Source: Bacillota bacterium (GTDB taxonomy: Bacteria; Bacillota; Sulfobacillia; RBS10-35; JAJYVN01). From it: 6,439 nucleotides of DNA. The DNA lies in NCBI GenBank assembly GCA_021827805.1, contig JAKAUG010000043.1:1-6439 (forward strand), written 5' to 3'. The position numbers and the translations under genes were made by a program. Shown here in pieces: positions 5,220-6,439 of this stretch (position 1 is its first letter; each line of letters begins with the position of its first letter). The notes under the pieces were generated by a model, which searched no databases, was not told the DNA's origin, and saw only the letters and a list, made by a program, of their open reading frames with translations.

Positions 5220-6439
5220 TCAGAGTTGATGCACCGGGATGCCCGCCAGGGCAGCGACATCCTCCAGCACCGTGCCCAGATCCCCATAGGCCAGGGCGTA
5301 GTGGGGCTCCCACCCCTGCTCGATCAGGCGGGCCACCCGCCGCTGCACGGGTCCCGCGCCGTCCAGGCGCACGGTACCGGCGGTGCCCAGGAACCGCTGT
5401 GGCGCCTGGAGTGCCTCACCGCCGCCCACCAGCATGCGGATGGCGCCACCGGGTCCCTCGCCCAGACGGGCGATGGTGACCCGGCCGGGGCGCAGGGCGA
5501 ACTCCAGGGTCAGGCCGATGCCGCGGTTCGGATGTCGTCCGGCGTGAGCGCCAACCCGCGGATCCGCCAGGGAGGGTGCACCCGCCCCGCAATGCCAGAA
5601 GACGGCGGCGTCCCGCTCCACATCGAGGGCGGCCAGATCGCCCAGGTAGGCGGGCCCGCGGGACAGTTCGCTCAGCAGGCGCATGCTCAAAGCCCCGAGG
5701 ACATCGGCCTCGCAGGCCGCGGGGATGCCCCGCTCGTTCAGGGCGCTCACCATCGAACACGCGGCGGCACCGAACTCGGTGAAGAACTCCGGCCAGCAGC
5801 GCACGGCCACGGCCGCGGCCTCGTGGTGCCGAGCCTCCTCCTCCACCACGGCGAGGACGCGGGCGAACTTTTCAACCTGCTCGGGCGGCGCGTCCTCCAG
5901 CCCCACCACCCCGGCGGTGGCCTCCGTGGCCAGGCGGTTCCAGAGAGGGGCCGGTACCTCCCCGGCGCGCGCGAAGGTCTCCCCAAGGCCCAGGCGCACG
6001 ACCCGGCAGCCAAACCGCTCCCCGGCCGCATCCGACGGCGTGCTGAAGGTGAAGCCGTCAGGAGCGTCCCCCAGCACGAGCACGGTCCGGCCGCGCAGGC
6101 GGGTGGCCTGCGCCGCCGCGTTGGCCAGGGAGCCAATCCGCTGGCGGAGTTCCGGCTCCTCGGGATTGCCCATGGCGAAACGGAAGGGATGGCCCCGGCG
6201 CGTGAGTTCCCAGCCAGCCAGATTCGCCCCCGTCAGGGAGTTCAGGGCCAGGCGGGATCCGACGGGTGCTGTCTCGCGCAGCGCCCAGAGCGCCAGGGCC
6301 GGCCCGCCGGGGCGCGCCAGGGCCGCCACGAAGCGCGCGTCCACGAACGTGGTGAACTGACAGACGATCAGGTCTGCCTGGGCGGCGGCGCTTTCGGCGG
6401 CAAAGGAGGCCGCCGCCTGGGGATCCGTCAGCAGGCCTG
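5220..6439 (-). CDS. L-fucose/L-arabinose isomerase-like protein (COG2407), 5' end missing
   Basis: The minus-strand frame is open from the right edge to TGA at 5220-5222 and gives 405 residues; the start lies outside the window. The GTG at 6342-6344 is internal, because the 31 residues before it (including AAAQADLIVCQFTTF) continue the family pattern. Family features in visible-residue numbering are LALNSLTGANLAG at about 63-75, RCWPEFFTEFG at about 213-223, ACEADVLGALSM at about 241-252 with acidic residues Glu243 and Asp245 as likely metal ligands, FWHCGAGAPSLA at about 280-291, and the end EPHYALAYGD with His379. COG2407 members isomerise L-fucose or L-arabinose-type aldoses to ketoses with Mn2+, but many are uncharacterised, so substrate and even reaction are open. 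The gene converges on the ribosomal operon and probably belongs to a sugar-use cluster to the right. Confidence 0.85.
   Translation of the reverse strand, partial: GLLTDPQAAASFAAESAAAQADLIVCQFTTFVDARFVAALARPGGPALALWALRETAPVGSRLALNSLTGANLAGWELTRRGHPFRFAMGNPEEPELRQRIGSLANAAAQATRLRGRTVLVLGDAPDGFTFSTPSDAAGERFGCRVVRLGLGETFARAGEVPAPLWNRLATEATAGVVGLEDAPPEQVEKFARVLAVVEEEARHHEAAAVAVRCWPEFFTEFGAAACSMVSALNERGIPAACEADVLGALSMRLLSELSRGPAYLGDLAALDVERDAAVFWHCGAGAPSLADPRVGAHAGRHPNRGIGLTLEFALRPGRVTIARLGEGPGGAIRMLVGGGEALQAPQRFLGTAGTVRLDGAGPVQRRVARLIEQGWEPHYALAYGDLGTVLEDVAALAGIPVHQL

Noticed and set aside
1..6439. CRISPR arrays, tRNA or rRNA genes, insertion sequence ends
   Set aside because: I saw no regularly spaced repeats, no tRNA-like cloverleaf with a GGTTCGAATCC-type arm, and no transposase with terminal inverted repeats.

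Overview
The window is a very G+C-rich bacterial chromosome segment, roughly 70% G+C by eye, with coding third positions overwhelmingly G or C. It carries zwf, a yerC-type regulator, the translation operon infC-rpmI-rplT with a SpoU-type rRNA methyltransferase, and a convergent gene of the L-fucose isomerase family. The YerC/TrpR-like protein, the single-promoter infC-rpmI-rplT operon with an intrinsic-terminator leader, and the methyltransferase straight after rplT all recall Bacillota. With this base composition I infer a high-G+C, deep-branching Bacillota-type organism (Symbiobacterium, Thermaerobacter or Limnochordia-like). The taxonomic guess is inference, not something the sequence proves.

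Layout. Positions 1-185 hold the 3' end of an unidentified plus-strand gene. Positions 186-709 contain no intact gene; two short coding-like stretches on the minus strand may be remnants of a dead gene. Positions 710-2209 encode glucose-6-phosphate dehydrogenase (zwf), followed 56 nt later by a small TrpR/YerC-family DNA-binding protein (2266-2586). A clear extended -10 promoter (2678-2706) starts a leader of about 150 nt that folds into several hairpins and ends in an intrinsic terminator (2813-2841). Then come infC (2864-3433, apparently starting at the rare codon ATC), rpmI (3460-3657, TTG start), rplT (3710-4063) and a SpoU-class RNA 2'-O-methyltransferase (4067-4900). Positions 4901-5219 are a non-coding convergent junction with hairpins. 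The rest (5220-6439, minus strand) is the 3' part of a gene of the COG2407 L-fucose/L-arabinose isomerase-like family, whose start lies beyond the window.

How the parts work together. zwf and yerC look like one transcription unit linking the oxidative pentose phosphate entry step to a small regulator. infC, rpmI, rplT and the methyltransferase form a ribosome-biogenesis operon. It has two plausible layers of control: transcription attenuation in the leader, in the style of the known Bacillus L20 leader, and IF-3 self-control through its non-canonical start codon. The isomerase gene belongs to a separate, oppositely oriented unit. Nothing here is an entirely new system; the regulatory region at 2678-2866 is the most interesting part.
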